Program-made: the position numbers and the translations under genes
The notes under the pieces: generated by a model
Told to the model about the DNA's origin: nothing
What the model saw: only the letters and a program-made list of their open reading frames with translations
The model's database searches: none
Shown: positions 55,905-63,847 of the stretch, in pieces
Layout: each line of letters opens with the position of its first letter
Position numbering within the stretch: the first letter of the stretch is position 1
DNA from: Alphaproteobacteria bacterium
Lineage (GTDB): Bacteria; Pseudomonadota; Alphaproteobacteria; CAAHEQ01; UBA3637
NCBI GenBank assembly: GCA_017539265.1
Contig: JAFYHG010000022.1
Coordinates: forward strand, 62,001 to 126,000
Reading direction: 5' to 3'
Length of the DNA: 64,000 nucleotides

Positions 55905-56648
55905 TTAAGTTATCCAAAAATCATCTTTTTTAATCCACTTTTTTTGTTCTTTATCATATTCTTCACATGTTCTACGACCAATCAACCCCTCATAAAATCC
56001 ATCACATTTTCTTATTAGATTTCCCCTCTCATCAAAATATTCAACCCCCAAGGTATCATTCCCGATTGAGTAAATCCTCCCATTCCTATAAAATATTATT
56101 TCATAACGTTTTACTTCCGAATAAACATTCCCATCAATAGATTTAATATTGTATGCAGTATACCCCCGTAACTTTCCATCGTTGTCGTATTCTTTTACCC
56201 AATCTGTACAAGAGTGTGTTCTTTCCACACACTCTTCTGCTCGGCAAACACACATTTTATCATTTTGCGTATGATACACATATGTTATGCTGTCTGCTTG
56301 TTCACGCTTCGTTGCCAATTTATCGGATGGGATTTTTTCTTTTGGGATATTGGTAGATGGCGTAAATATAAAAAAGTCAAATGCCAAATAAAAAATATAG
56401 GCGAAAAACACACAGCCGATTAAGACATAGAGAACTTTCCAAGACTTTTTTAATTTTTTCATATATAATATCTCAGATGAAATACATGTATAGACGTCTT
56501 CCTTATCGACAAACGAAATTTTTTCATTGTCAATCAAGATAATCTGAGCATTTTTAGTAAAAATAGCCCCCTCATTAATAAAGGTAATTCTTACAAACTC
56601 ATCACAATTAAATTTTTTATAATCGGATTTATAATTAAATTTTTTCAT
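55905..56648 (-). CDS. Hypothetical membrane protein with MORN/YwqK-like tail
   Basis: A 247-residue protein. Residues 1-65 look like a small strand-rich cytosolic domain (FVRITFINEGAIFTKNAQII), then a transmembrane helix (about 73-97, VLYVLIGCVFFAYIFYLAF), then an external domain with YDNDGKLRGYTAYNIK, YRNGRIYSIGNDT and YFDERGNLIRKCDG, typical of YwqK/MORN_2 turns. ATG 56648 follows AGGAAATAAG. A/T-rich. It stands alone on its strand and ends just after the second tRNA-type terminator. Function unknown. Confidence 0.65.
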   Translation of the reverse strand: MKKFNYKSDYKKFNCDEFVRITFINEGAIFTKNAQIILIDNEKISFVDKEDVYTCISSEILYMKKLKKSWKVLYVLIGCVFFAYIFYLAFDFFIFTPSTNIPKEKIPSDKLATKREQADSITYVYHTQNDKMCVCRAEECVERTHSCTDWVKEYDNDGKLRGYTAYNIKSIDGNVYSEVKRYEIIFYRNGRIYSIGNDTLGVEYFDERGNLIRKCDGFYEGLIGRRTCEEYDKEQKKWIKKDDFWIT

Positions 56649-56762
56649 CTTATTTCCTTTGTTTTTTCTTTTAACATTTTCAAGAATAAATCGCAACCCA
56701 AAATTCTTTAAAATAAATACACACTCCTTTAGCGTCTTAAATTTCTATCCTGGGGGAATGAC

Positions 56763-56791
56763 TTGCATTAAAATTTATTTTATGATTTAAT
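56763..56791 (+). promoter_or_regulatory. Possible promoter of the Cys-rich repeat gene
   Basis: TTGCAT (56763-56768), 17 bases, TTTAAT (56786-56791), followed by AAAAAGGAG and the ATG at 56817. The -10 is a fair match. Confidence 0.5.
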
Positions 56792-56816
56792 AAACTCAGA
56801 TTTAAAAAGGAGTAAC

Positions 56817-57674
56817 ATGAAAAAAATTATATTTACATTGCTGTTATGTTTTGCTGGTTTACTATCATATTATTGGTTCTGTTTTCCTGATTTTAAAACT
56901 TTCAAAGGTCATCCTGCTCCATGGATAGCTGATGTTCCAATCGAGGCTAACTATATATTTTCTAAAGAAGAAAAGTTAAATAGATATAACTGTGACACCC
57001 CAGAAAACATAATGTCTACCCCAAAGGAATGTGCCAGATGTTCCAACAGGGAAATGATAGGGGATGCCTGTTTGTTAAAGTGCCCCTCTGGGCAAAATAG
57101 GGTCGGCTATAGGTGTTTCGCACCGTGTCCCGACGGGGGCATTCATGAATACCATACAGAAAAATGCCTCTCTTGTGATGAACTGCAAGCCGTTGCGACA
57201 AACTCAGCAGAAGAATGTTCCAGATGTGCAAATAGAGTGTATAAATCGGTGAGGTTTCACGGAATGTGGGGGATAGAAAAAGGCGATAGATGTGTTCTAA
57301 ACACCTGTCCCATAAATACCTTTCAAAACAGCCGTGGAAACTGCGTCCCCGTATGCTCTCCCACGGCTTTTCAGGACCGTGATGGAAATTGCCATGCCTG
57401 TGATGAATTAGGACCTGTAAAAACGCCCTCTGAGGATGAATGCTTGAAATGTCCCAACAGAATTTACACGTATGCTTTTACCAACGATCCATCCGATTTT
57501 GCCCTTGCAAAGTGTTGTATTTTAAAATCGTGTCCGAAAAATACATTACGTGAGAAGGAAACTGAATTATGCCATTCTTGCTATGATAAACATGTCATAT
57601 CGACCAGTTTTGAAGAATGCAATAAGTGTCCCAATCGTATATATAAAGATGGATATTGTCATCCTCAAAAATAA
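56817..57674 (+). CDS. Secreted Cys-rich repeat protein
   Basis: A 285-residue protein with an N-terminal hydrophobic signal or anchor (MKKIIFTLLLCFAGLLSYYW) and about 34 Cys. Four repeats share the pattern C-x2-C-(D/E)EL-x-(P/A)V-x-T-x3-(E/D)EC-x2-C-x-NR-(I/V)Y: Cys at 59/75, 117/120/134/137, 192/195/209/212 and 252/255/268/271. Between them lie C-P-x-N/G segments. The pattern recalls extracellular, disulphide-bonded Cys-rich surface proteins, including eukaryotic ones, but I recognise no named bacterial family. Predicted to be periplasmic or surface-exposed. Low GC suggests fast evolution or transfer. Confidence 0.7.
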   Translation: MKKIIFTLLLCFAGLLSYYWFCFPDFKTFKGHPAPWIADVPIEANYIFSKEEKLNRYNCDTPENIMSTPKECARCSNREMIGDACLLKCPSGQNRVGYRCFAPCPDGGIHEYHTEKCLSCDELQAVATNSAEECSRCANRVYKSVRFHGMWGIEKGDRCVLNTCPINTFQNSRGNCVPVCSPTAFQDRDGNCHACDELGPVKTPSEDECLKCPNRIYTYAFTNDPSDFALAKCCILKSCPKNTLREKETELCHSCYDKHVISTSFEECNKCPNRIYKDGYCHPQK

Positions 57675-57751
57675 AGTTCGTACCTTGCATACGACACCAC
57701 GCTCAAACACAAAAACACACCCCCACAGTGTTTTTACGCTTAAAATAGATC

Positions 57752-58867
57752 TTACCTGTCCCCGTTCCCCTTGGGATAAAAGAATCGATACCCTTTGGCC
57801 AAAGTTTCTTTCACGACTCGCCTACCCTGTGTCGGCGGCATCATGCGGTTTGTCAAACTCAACAATCCCGAAATTCCTTTCCGGACAAGGGTATTTCTTT
57901 CCCCAACGGGCCTGGGGGCACCTACTTCCTGCCGAACGGCAGGTTCTTGCCTCTGTAAGGCCTGTGCTTTTACTTCAGCAAATCGTCTCAAAATACCGGC
58001 TTCGTCCAAAGCTTTCATTTTACCTGACGAAGAACAATCTAGAAGAATTGCATCGGCATAATGCACCGGATCGGAACTTCTCTCCAAAGTTGCAAAAAAT
58101 CTATCCGGATTTTGCATGATTTCATCAGCAATAATTGGATCCCGATGCCCCCTCAATGCTTTTATTTCAAAATCCTGTTCCGGAACATCTGACCAATCGG
58201 GAAATGTATAATCCGAAAGGTACGCCAACGACGTATCATGTTGTTTTAAAACGCCATTTAATTTTGCTTTTGTTCCCTCGGACATTATAAATTGAACGCC
58301 CGGCCAAAAATCATGTTCGCTTTTTACGCGATGAATACTTATAAACTGATTGATATCCTCCATCGTAAACTTCGAACACATCCCCAACACTATATCAAAT
58401 TTTTCCGGGTTCGACAGATCCCCCACCTTTAACTCCGAAAATGCCTCCGGATTTAAATCTTTCATCAAAGAAAAGGCATGTTCAAGGTTTTTCTTCTCTG
58501 CCTCCGTTAATTTATCTTTTCGCAGATTAAAAGGGGAAATACATTTAAAAAAGGCTTGTTGAAAAGTCTTTGCCGTAAATCCTTCCGGAAATTTATAATC
58601 CCTCCCAAAAGACACCCCCAGGCGCTTTTTTGCTTCATCGGCATAAAAGGCCTCATGGGCGGGATCCATACCCGAACCATAACTCTGTCTAAGGGAAACA
58701 TCTCTATTCTTCACGGCCCGTCGAAAATCCGCATCCACCAAACACGCCACATTTATCGCCAAAGCATCTGACGGCGAACTATACTCCTGATAACTAGGAT
58801 TCGGATATTCCACTGTTGTTCCGGGTATTACGGCATCAATCATCTCTAGCACCCCCTTTTGATTCAT
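57752..58867 (-). CDS. Hypothetical protein, no recognised family
   Basis: A 371-residue soluble protein without signal peptide. ATG 58867 (MNQKGVLEMIDAVIPGTTVE) follows AGAGG; the longer start at 58936 lacks a ribosome site. The centre is helical and acidic (DFRRAVKNRDVSLRQSYGSG, KCISPFNLRKDKLTEAEKKN), and the C-terminus is basic and Arg/Pro-rich (EPAVRQEVGAPRPVGERNTL, MMPPTQGRRVVKETL). Codon use resembles the housekeeping genes. It is isolated between a convergent Cys-rich gene and a divergent zinc-ribbon gene. An effector-type or structural role cannot be told apart from sequence. Confidence 0.65.
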   Translation of the reverse strand: MNQKGVLEMIDAVIPGTTVEYPNPSYQEYSSPSDALAINVACLVDADFRRAVKNRDVSLRQSYGSGMDPAHEAFYADEAKKRLGVSFGRDYKFPEGFTAKTFQQAFFKCISPFNLRKDKLTEAEKKNLEHAFSLMKDLNPEAFSELKVGDLSNPEKFDIVLGMCSKFTMEDINQFISIHRVKSEHDFWPGVQFIMSEGTKAKLNGVLKQHDTSLAYLSDYTFPDWSDVPEQDFEIKALRGHRDPIIADEIMQNPDRFFATLERSSDPVHYADAILLDCSSSGKMKALDEAGILRRFAEVKAQALQRQEPAVRQEVGAPRPVGERNTLVRKGISGLLSLTNRMMPPTQGRRVVKETLAKGYRFFYPKGNGDR

Positions 58868-59085
58868 CAATACCTCTCTGCCCTCTATTTTATAGTATAC
58901 CACAAAAATCAAATTCTGGCAAATTCCCCCGTCCAAACCCTTATAAAACCGCCTTTACACGTGCAAATCTCTCCTCATCTATGGGGCATATCTTATTCCT
59001 TCCCCCACCACCACAAAACACCTTGCTTTTCAATTTTTTTTGTGCTAGCCTATTCTAAAATCACCGATAACCAAAGGGGAAACAA

Positions 59086-59283
59086 ATGTCTTTAAGAAAA
59101 TGTCCGGAATGTGGTAATCTCATCAGTAGCGATGTCAAACAATGCATCCACTGCGGTAAAAAGCTCTTGGATAGCGGCCGTTTGATTGGCGGCATCATAA
59201 TAGCGCTGTTTTTGGCACTCATCTTACTTATGGTTTTAATTACCACCAACGGTGGCACCAGCATTCCCTTTATCTCCAAATAG
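59086..59283 (+). CDS. Small zinc-ribbon membrane protein
   Basis: A 65-residue protein with an N-terminal zinc ribbon (CPECGNLISSDVKQCIHCGK, two CxxC pairs) followed by one transmembrane helix (about residues 33-53). Proteins with a zinc-ribbon cap and one span are common, and their function is generally unknown. AAGGGGAAAC precedes the ATG. The 218 bases upstream (58868-59085) hold no gene that I can support. Confidence 0.7.
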   Translation: MSLRKCPECGNLISSDVKQCIHCGKKLLDSGRLIGGIIIALFLALILLMVLITTNGGTSIPFISK

Positions 59284-59303
59284 TTTATTTTTGAAACAAA
59301 GCA

Positions 59304-59376
59304 CGGGGTGGCATAAAACCACCCCGATTCCCCCTCTTACCAAAGGCCCGTTTCCCCCGTAGAAGCCTTTGGTAAG
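59304..59376. promoter_or_regulatory. Two hairpins after the zinc-ribbon gene
   Basis: CGGGGTGG pairs with CCACCCCG (59304-59327), and CTTACCAAAGGC (59336-59347) pairs perfectly over 12 bp with GCCTTTGGTAAG (59365-59376). Neither is followed by a proper T run, so they are not ordinary terminators for either strand. They may be transcript ends, RNase III sites or part of a small RNA. Confidence 0.45.
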
Positions 59377-59418
59377 GATTATATATACACCACACGGTTG
59401 TTTTTCAACAACCTTAGG

Positions 59419-59640
59419 TTAAAATTTTTCGATATCCTCGGATAAAATAGACATATTCCAGTCATAAGAAATTTCGCCGTCATCATCGTTTTTATAGATC
59501 ACGCCGATAAATTCCTTTCCGACATAGACTTCCGAAGGGGCATCTTTTCCTTCCCCCGGCCGAACGGTAATTTCGGGATTCCAAAACAACTGTTGCAAAT
59601 AAGTTTGCACTTTTTCGATTTCTTCTTGTGATAGCACCAT
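59419..59640 (-). CDS. DUF3126 family protein
   Basis: A 73-residue protein starting MVLSQEEIEKVQTYLQQLF, with VYVGKEFIGVIYKNDDDGEI and SYDWNMSILSEDIE. This is the whole length of the small DUF3126 family of alphaproteobacteria. ATG 59640 follows AAAAGGAG; longer frames starting at 59760 run into dusA and are rejected. Its promoter lies inside the first codons of the divergent dusA gene. Function unknown. Confidence 0.85.
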   Translation of the reverse strand: MVLSQEEIEKVQTYLQQLFWNPEITVRPGEGKDAPSEVYVGKEFIGVIYKNDDDGEISYDWNMSILSEDIEKF

Positions 59641-59676
59641 TTGATTTTCTCCTTTTCTTTTGGATTGTTTTCTGGT

Positions 59677-59705
59677 AATATAACCCCAAAATGACAAAGA
59701 TACAA
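59677..59705 (-). promoter_or_regulatory. Promoter of the DUF3126 gene inside the dusA 5' end
   Basis: Minus strand TTGTAT (59700-59705), 17 bases, TATATT (59677-59682). It overlaps the dusA start codon at 59691, and the dusA -10 (TAATAT, 59676-59681) falls on the same bases, so the two genes are likely mutually constrained. Confidence 0.55.
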
Positions 59706-60647
59706 GAAAAAAATTCAGACTTAATTTCCATCGCCCCCATGTTGGATTGGACGGACACACACTTTCGCCAATTCTTACGGCTGATTTGTCGCCGCCCCAC
59801 TTTTTATACGGAAATGATTGCCTGCCCCGCTCTGATTTTAGGCGACCGCAAAAAACTTTTGGCTTATAATCCGGCCGAGCATCCCTTGGTTTTACAGGTC
59901 GGCGGTTCCGATCCCCACCTGATGGCCGAGTGCGCCCAAATAGCCTACGACACAGGTTATAAAGGCATCAACATCAACGCCGGTTGCCCTTCCGATCGGG
60001 TTCAATCCGGCCGCTTTGGCGCAATTTTAATGAAAACGCCCGAAATTATCGCCGATTGCGTGGCCGAAATGACCGCCAAAACCCCTCTGCCCGTTTCCGT
60101 TAAAACGCGCATAGCCCTTGCCGATACGGCAGGCGACGGCTTTGCGGAACTTTTCCATCTAGCGGATTTAATCACGCGCGCGGGTTGTCGCCACATTATC
60201 GTTCATGCACGTAAAGCAAAACTCAACCTTTCCCCAAAAGATAACCGCCAAAAACTCCCCCTGAATTATGAGGTTGTCTATCGCCTCAAGCGTAGTTTTC
60301 CCGATATTTTCATCACCATCAACGGAAACATTTTATCACTGGATGAGGTCGCCCACCACCTCCGCCACACGGACGGCGTTATGATTGGCCGCTGGGCGTA
60401 TGGCAACCCTTATGCCCTAGCACAAGTGGATCAAATGTTTTACAATGACAATCACCCCATTTTAACCCGCCATCAGGTTTTGGAATCTTTTTTGCCGTAT
60501 CTGGAAACACACTCGGATAAACTATCCATTATTCTCCCGCACCTTATGGGGCTTTTCCACGGAGAACCAAATGCTCGGCGCTATAAAGCCACCCTCGCCA
60601 CCCGCAATATTTCTACTATTAAGGACTTCCTAAAAGGTTCAAAATAA
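59691..60647 (+). CDS. dusA: tRNA-dihydrouridine synthase A
   Basis: A 318-residue FMN enzyme that reduces U20/U20a in tRNA. It has ISIAPMLDWTDTHFRQFLRL, the catalytic Cys in INAGCPSDRVQSGRFGA, VKTRIALADT, HIIVHARKA and the FMN-phosphate strand (ITINGNILSLDEVAHHL, DGVMIGRWAYGNP). The DusA subtype is indicated by CPSDRVQ and GLFHGEPNARRYK. A few bases separate its -10 from the ATG, so the mRNA may be leaderless. It overlaps a convergent membrane gene by 29 bases. Confidence 0.95.
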   Translation: MTKIQEKNSDLISIAPMLDWTDTHFRQFLRLICRRPTFYTEMIACPALILGDRKKLLAYNPAEHPLVLQVGGSDPHLMAECAQIAYDTGYKGININAGCPSDRVQSGRFGAILMKTPEIIADCVAEMTAKTPLPVSVKTRIALADTAGDGFAELFHLADLITRAGCRHIIVHARKAKLNLSPKDNRQKLPLNYEVVYRLKRSFPDIFITINGNILSLDEVAHHLRHTDGVMIGRWAYGNPYALAQVDQMFYNDNHPILTRHQVLESFLPYLETHSDKLSIILPHLMGLFHGEPNARRYKATLATRNISTIKDFLKGSK

Positions 60648-61101
60648 TAATCGCCAAGCCCGGTAGCACAGTTATAAAAACAACAAATGCAACAACACCG
60701 ACTATAACGGGATCCGAATCCTTTAATTTTAGTGTTCCTGACCCGGATTTGATAAAATTATTAATTTGTTTTTTATATCTTTCTTGTTCTCTACGGCTAG
60801 ATGTCTCTCTATTAAAAACGGGTATTTTCTCACCATTTTTGAGAACCAATACAACAGAATAAAAAATTCCTTCTGAGTCCTCCGATGAAACAACTTCTGC
60901 AGAATTTACGTCATAAAATGCGCATATCTTCTCTCGCCGCGCAAAAAAATACCACGCATGTCTTATTTCCCGGTAACATATATTTTTTAACCGATCACAT
61001 TTAAGAGAAGTCTGGGGCAATACAAATTCAAAATAAAAAAGCCATACAGCAATACCAACAAAAAGAAACAACATCGCGATTAACCACTCCCCTACACCCA
61101 T
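60619..61101 (-). CDS. Hypothetical two-span membrane protein
   Basis: A 160-residue protein with an N-terminal span (about residues 6-27) and a C-terminal span (about 130-155). The soluble part between them is strand-rich (CAFYDVNSAEVVSSEDSEGI, FYSVVLVLKNGEKIPVFNRE), a style seen in small PH-like or sensor domains. It follows the DUF4167 gene by 5 bases on the same strand and its 3' end overlaps dusA by 29 bases. A/T-rich. No family recognised. Confidence 0.65.
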   Translation of the reverse strand: MGVGEWLIAMLFLFVGIAVWLFYFEFVLPQTSLKCDRLKNICYREIRHAWYFFARREKICAFYDVNSAEVVSSEDSEGIFYSVVLVLKNGEKIPVFNRETSSRREQERYKKQINNFIKSGSGTLKLKDSDPVIVGVVAFVVFITVLPGLAIIILNLLGSP

Positions 61102-61106
61102 GGATT

Positions 61107-61640
61107 TTACGCCTTTGTATCTTCTGCTGTTTTCTCCATACGTGGCATTTTAAGTTTCCGGCGTGGTTTTTGCGGTTCTGCCGGCGGTTCTGCCGACACT
61201 TCCGCCGCCGCCAATTCGGCATTTCTGTTCATAGATTCCACCGGCACGGATAAATCCGTCACGGAAAGTTCCCCGTCCGAGGGTTGTTCTTCCGCTTCTT
61301 CATCAACAACTTCTGCTTCCGCTTCCCGTTGTTCTTGGGCGGCCGCTCTCTGGGCCTGCTGCTGCGCATGGAAAGCCTGTTCATTTGCAATCGCTTGATT
61401 TTGGATATGCATATAGTGATCGGCATACTGGAAACAAGTTTCCGCCATCACATCATCGTTTTGGATAAGGGCATCTTTTCCCGCCGAAGTATACTTTTCA
61501 TACAACTGTAAAGCCGTTCCCCGCAACTTCCCGCAAGGCCCCGTACTTTCCAAAGCCGTATTCCGATAAATTATTTGCGGTCTTGAGTTTCGATTACCGC
61601 CATGACGGTTGTTAAAACGGTTGCGTTGGTTTTGCTTCAT
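61107..61640 (-). CDS. DUF4167 domain protein
   Basis: A 177-residue protein. The N-terminal domain (MKQNQRNRFNNRHGGNRNSR, then GPCGKLRGTALQLYEKYTSA, and DVMAETCFQYADHYMHIQNQ) matches the DUF4167 family, which is nearly confined to alphaproteobacteria and looks nucleic-acid binding because of its Arg/Asn-rich start. The remainder is Gln/Ala/Glu-rich and probably disordered, ending with a basic segment (KPRRKLKMPRMEK). In many relatives this gene follows prmC; here it lies in the gapR/trcR unit instead. Confidence 0.85.
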   Translation of the reverse strand: MKQNQRNRFNNRHGGNRNSRPQIIYRNTALESTGPCGKLRGTALQLYEKYTSAGKDALIQNDDVMAETCFQYADHYMHIQNQAIANEQAFHAQQQAQRAAAQEQREAEAEVVDEEAEEQPSDGELSVTDLSVPVESMNRNAELAAAEVSAEPPAEPQKPRRKLKMPRMEKTAEDTKA

Positions 61641-61649
61641 AGGATATCC

Positions 61650-62831
61650 TTAATAGGCCTGCGTCTGTTGTTGGGGCGCCACTGCGGGTTGTTGCACCAT
61701 TGGGGCTTGCACATACATCGGCGGCATTGTTGTATAAATGGGTTGCGCCTGAATCTGCCCCTGCACTTGGTATTGTTGCGCATAGGGCATATAGGTATTT
61801 TGCGCCATCGGCATTTGCTGCACATCCGGTTGAGTCGCCTGCGTCATTTGTGCTGCCGGCATTTGCGGTTGTACCTGCGGCTGAACCAAAGGCATCTGCG
61901 GTTGAGGCAACTGCACTTGCGGTTGTGTCATCGGTAAAGCACCCATCGGGGCTTGCATCGGCATCATTTGGGGTTGGGCAAACATACCGTTAATACTGTT
62001 CAATGTTTCCTGAGTCATCGGCACGGCCGGAGCTTGCACCACCATCGGTTGCTGTTGAATAAACGAAGGTTGTTGTTGCATAAGCACAGGCTGTTGTTGA
62101 ATCACGGTCGGTTGCCGCCGCACGGTTACATCTTGTTGCACCACAACGGGCCGCCGCACAATAACAGGCTGTTGCATAATCACAGGCTGTTCAACGGTCA
62201 TATTCCGTTGTACGGTTACCGGATACTGCACAGAAATCGGATATTGGCGCGTAATCGGGTATTGTACTTGCGGATTTGATTCTACATACCTTGTCTCAAC
62301 CTGTGGTGGCATATTTTGCACTTCCCGACTTGATTCGACATACCGTGTTTCCACCTGCGGTTGTTCCCAAGTACTTTGATAAGATACCGTTTCCGCCGTT
62401 CCGCCTTGCGCTCTTACGGAAACACTCTGATAATCTGATTCTTCGGTATAACTCGGCCGCGACGGAATACGCCGTTTTGCCGCCATTTTATCCCGCACGG
62501 TTATTTGATTTTGGGTTTCCCCTGTGCTTTCTGTTGGAAGTGCTTCCATCCGGTCTCTTAAGGGCATAGCCTCATCTTCATAAGTTAAAGTCAATTCCTT
62601 CTTCGGTGCCCGTGCCGGACATCCTTCTGTACAGGTAATACCATTTTTAGGTTCAACTGCCGGCAACGCCGCCGTCAATTCATCGAAATCATTTGGCTCT
62701 GCCTGCATGGTCCCACCCATTGCATACGACCAATTCAGCTCATTATTCCCTTCCTCCGAGACAGCAAAAGCTCCCAAAGACATAAACAAAGACAACCCTG
62801 ATAAAAGCGCAACCGAAAATTTCGTATCCAT
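61650..62831 (-). CDS. Secreted Gln/Pro/Val-rich low-complexity protein
   Basis: A 393-residue protein with a signal peptide (MDTKFSVALLSGLSLFMSLG, cleavage near AFA). Residues about 160-270 consist of short repeats such as QVETRYVES, QYPISVQYPVTV, QPVIMQQPVIVRRPVVVQQD and QQQPVLMQQQ. The rest is Gln/Pro/Met-rich (MQAPMGALPMTQPQVQLPQP). It should be exported and largely unfolded or fibrous. ATG 62831 is used; the extension to 62894 has no ribosome site. It lies 9 bases before DUF4167 and 66 bases after gapR on one strand. Function unknown. Confidence 0.75.
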   Translation of the reverse strand: MDTKFSVALLSGLSLFMSLGAFAVSEEGNNELNWSYAMGGTMQAEPNDFDELTAALPAVEPKNGITCTEGCPARAPKKELTLTYEDEAMPLRDRMEALPTESTGETQNQITVRDKMAAKRRIPSRPSYTEESDYQSVSVRAQGGTAETVSYQSTWEQPQVETRYVESSREVQNMPPQVETRYVESNPQVQYPITRQYPISVQYPVTVQRNMTVEQPVIMQQPVIVRRPVVVQQDVTVRRQPTVIQQQPVLMQQQPSFIQQQPMVVQAPAVPMTQETLNSINGMFAQPQMMPMQAPMGALPMTQPQVQLPQPQMPLVQPQVQPQMPAAQMTQATQPDVQQMPMAQNTYMPYAQQYQVQGQIQAQPIYTTMPPMYVQAPMVQQPAVAPQQQTQAY

Positions 62832-62897
62832 ACGTCTACCTCCAAGATAAGTCAACCTGTTTTCAACCTTACTCTGATTTTTATCAAAAAGCAAGCC

Positions 62898-63155
62898 TTA
62901 TTCTGCAATTCCCAACAATTTTTTATACTCATCACGCAAATACTCGGCTTCTGCCCGATCGGCCGGCGTCATTTTCCGAAGTCTCAGCACCTGCCGCATG
63001 ACTTTAACGTCATATCCGGCCCCTTTGGCCTCGGCAAAAATTTCCCGAATATCGGCCCCAAGTTCTTTCTTTTCTTCTTCCAGCCGTTCAATTCGTTCAA
63101 TAAAGGCAGCCAATTTTCCGGCATCAGATGCCACTGATTTTACTTCTTCTGTCAT
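62898..63155 (-). CDS. gapR: GapR family DNA-binding protein (DUF2312)
   Basis: An 85-residue helical protein: KLAAFIERIERLEEEKKELG, DIREIFAEAKGAGYDVKVMR and VLRLRKMTPADRAEAEYLRD, the complete GapR/DUF2312 pattern. In Caulobacter GapR wraps overtwisted A/T-rich DNA and supports chromosome replication and the cell cycle. Length matches the family. It lies 22 bases after trcR on the same strand, grouping two cell-cycle genes. Confidence 0.93.
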   Translation of the reverse strand: MTEEVKSVASDAGKLAAFIERIERLEEEKKELGADIREIFAEAKGAGYDVKVMRQVLRLRKMTPADRAEAEYLRDEYKKLLGIAE

Positions 63156-63177
63156 TTTTTATCCCCTCTTAAAAAAG

Positions 63178-63702
63178 TTATTTTTGAACTTTAGCACACG
63201 CTTGAACCGCCGCGTTCAAATCAGATTCCGAACACAGCCCCAAAGTCACCGGATTACGCGGCACAATGTTGTGAATATTCTTATGTGTTCTTTCACGAAT
63301 AGCCACAATACTGGGCTTTGTTGTACGAAGCAACTTCACGATTTGTGCATCTTTCATTTCCGGATGATTTTTCACAATCCAGGCAATTCCCGACGGCCGA
63401 TCACCGCGTTTGGCATGCGACACATATTTTTTACCGCGGTTTAATAATTTTTCCACTTCCGGATTTTGATACAATTCCAAACTGGCTTTCGGATCGGCTT
63501 CACACCGCTTAATTTCTTCTGCCGTCAACTGTTCATTTGCAATCGGGCTCAATCCCATAATATGCGAGGCCACATCACCATCGGCAATTGCCTGAACTTC
63601 CAGGGTATGCATACCGCAAAAATCCGCAATTTGTTGGAACGTAAGCGTTGTATTTTCAAGCAACCACACGGCCGTTGCTTTAGGCATCAAAGGTAAAGTC
63701 AT
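63178..63702 (-). CDS. trcR: TrcR-type cell-cycle regulator (DUF1013)
   Basis: A 174-residue protein starting MTLPLMPKATAVWLLENTTL and containing TFQQIADFCGMHTLEVQAIA, a helix-turn-helix-like segment, and RPSGIAWIVKNHPEMKDAQI, which define DUF1013. The family includes TrcR, a Caulobacter cell-cycle transcriptional regulator that associates with RNA polymerase. ATG 63702 is chosen because AAAGGA precedes it; longer frames to 63768 are rejected. First gene of the unit with gapR, the Q/P-rich protein and DUF4167. Confidence 0.9.
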   Translation of the reverse strand: MTLPLMPKATAVWLLENTTLTFQQIADFCGMHTLEVQAIADGDVASHIMGLSPIANEQLTAEEIKRCEADPKASLELYQNPEVEKLLNRGKKYVSHAKRGDRPSGIAWIVKNHPEMKDAQIVKLLRTTKPSIVAIRERTHKNIHNIVPRNPVTLGLCSESDLNAAVQACAKVQK

Positions 63703-63847
63703 TGTATTTCCTTTCATAATAATAAAACTTTTTCTGGAATGAGGGCAGTATATCAAAAATCTTTTCAAAAATCAATAAAAATGATGACAACGAAAAAATA
63801 ATTTGGTATGTTGACTTTATAAAAACAAAACAAGAAAGGAAATCATC

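Noticed and set aside
55794-56018. Plus-strand ORF across the tRNA tail repeat
   Set aside because: It consists of the tRNA copy, terminator T run and antisense of the gene at 55905-56648, so it is a chance frame.
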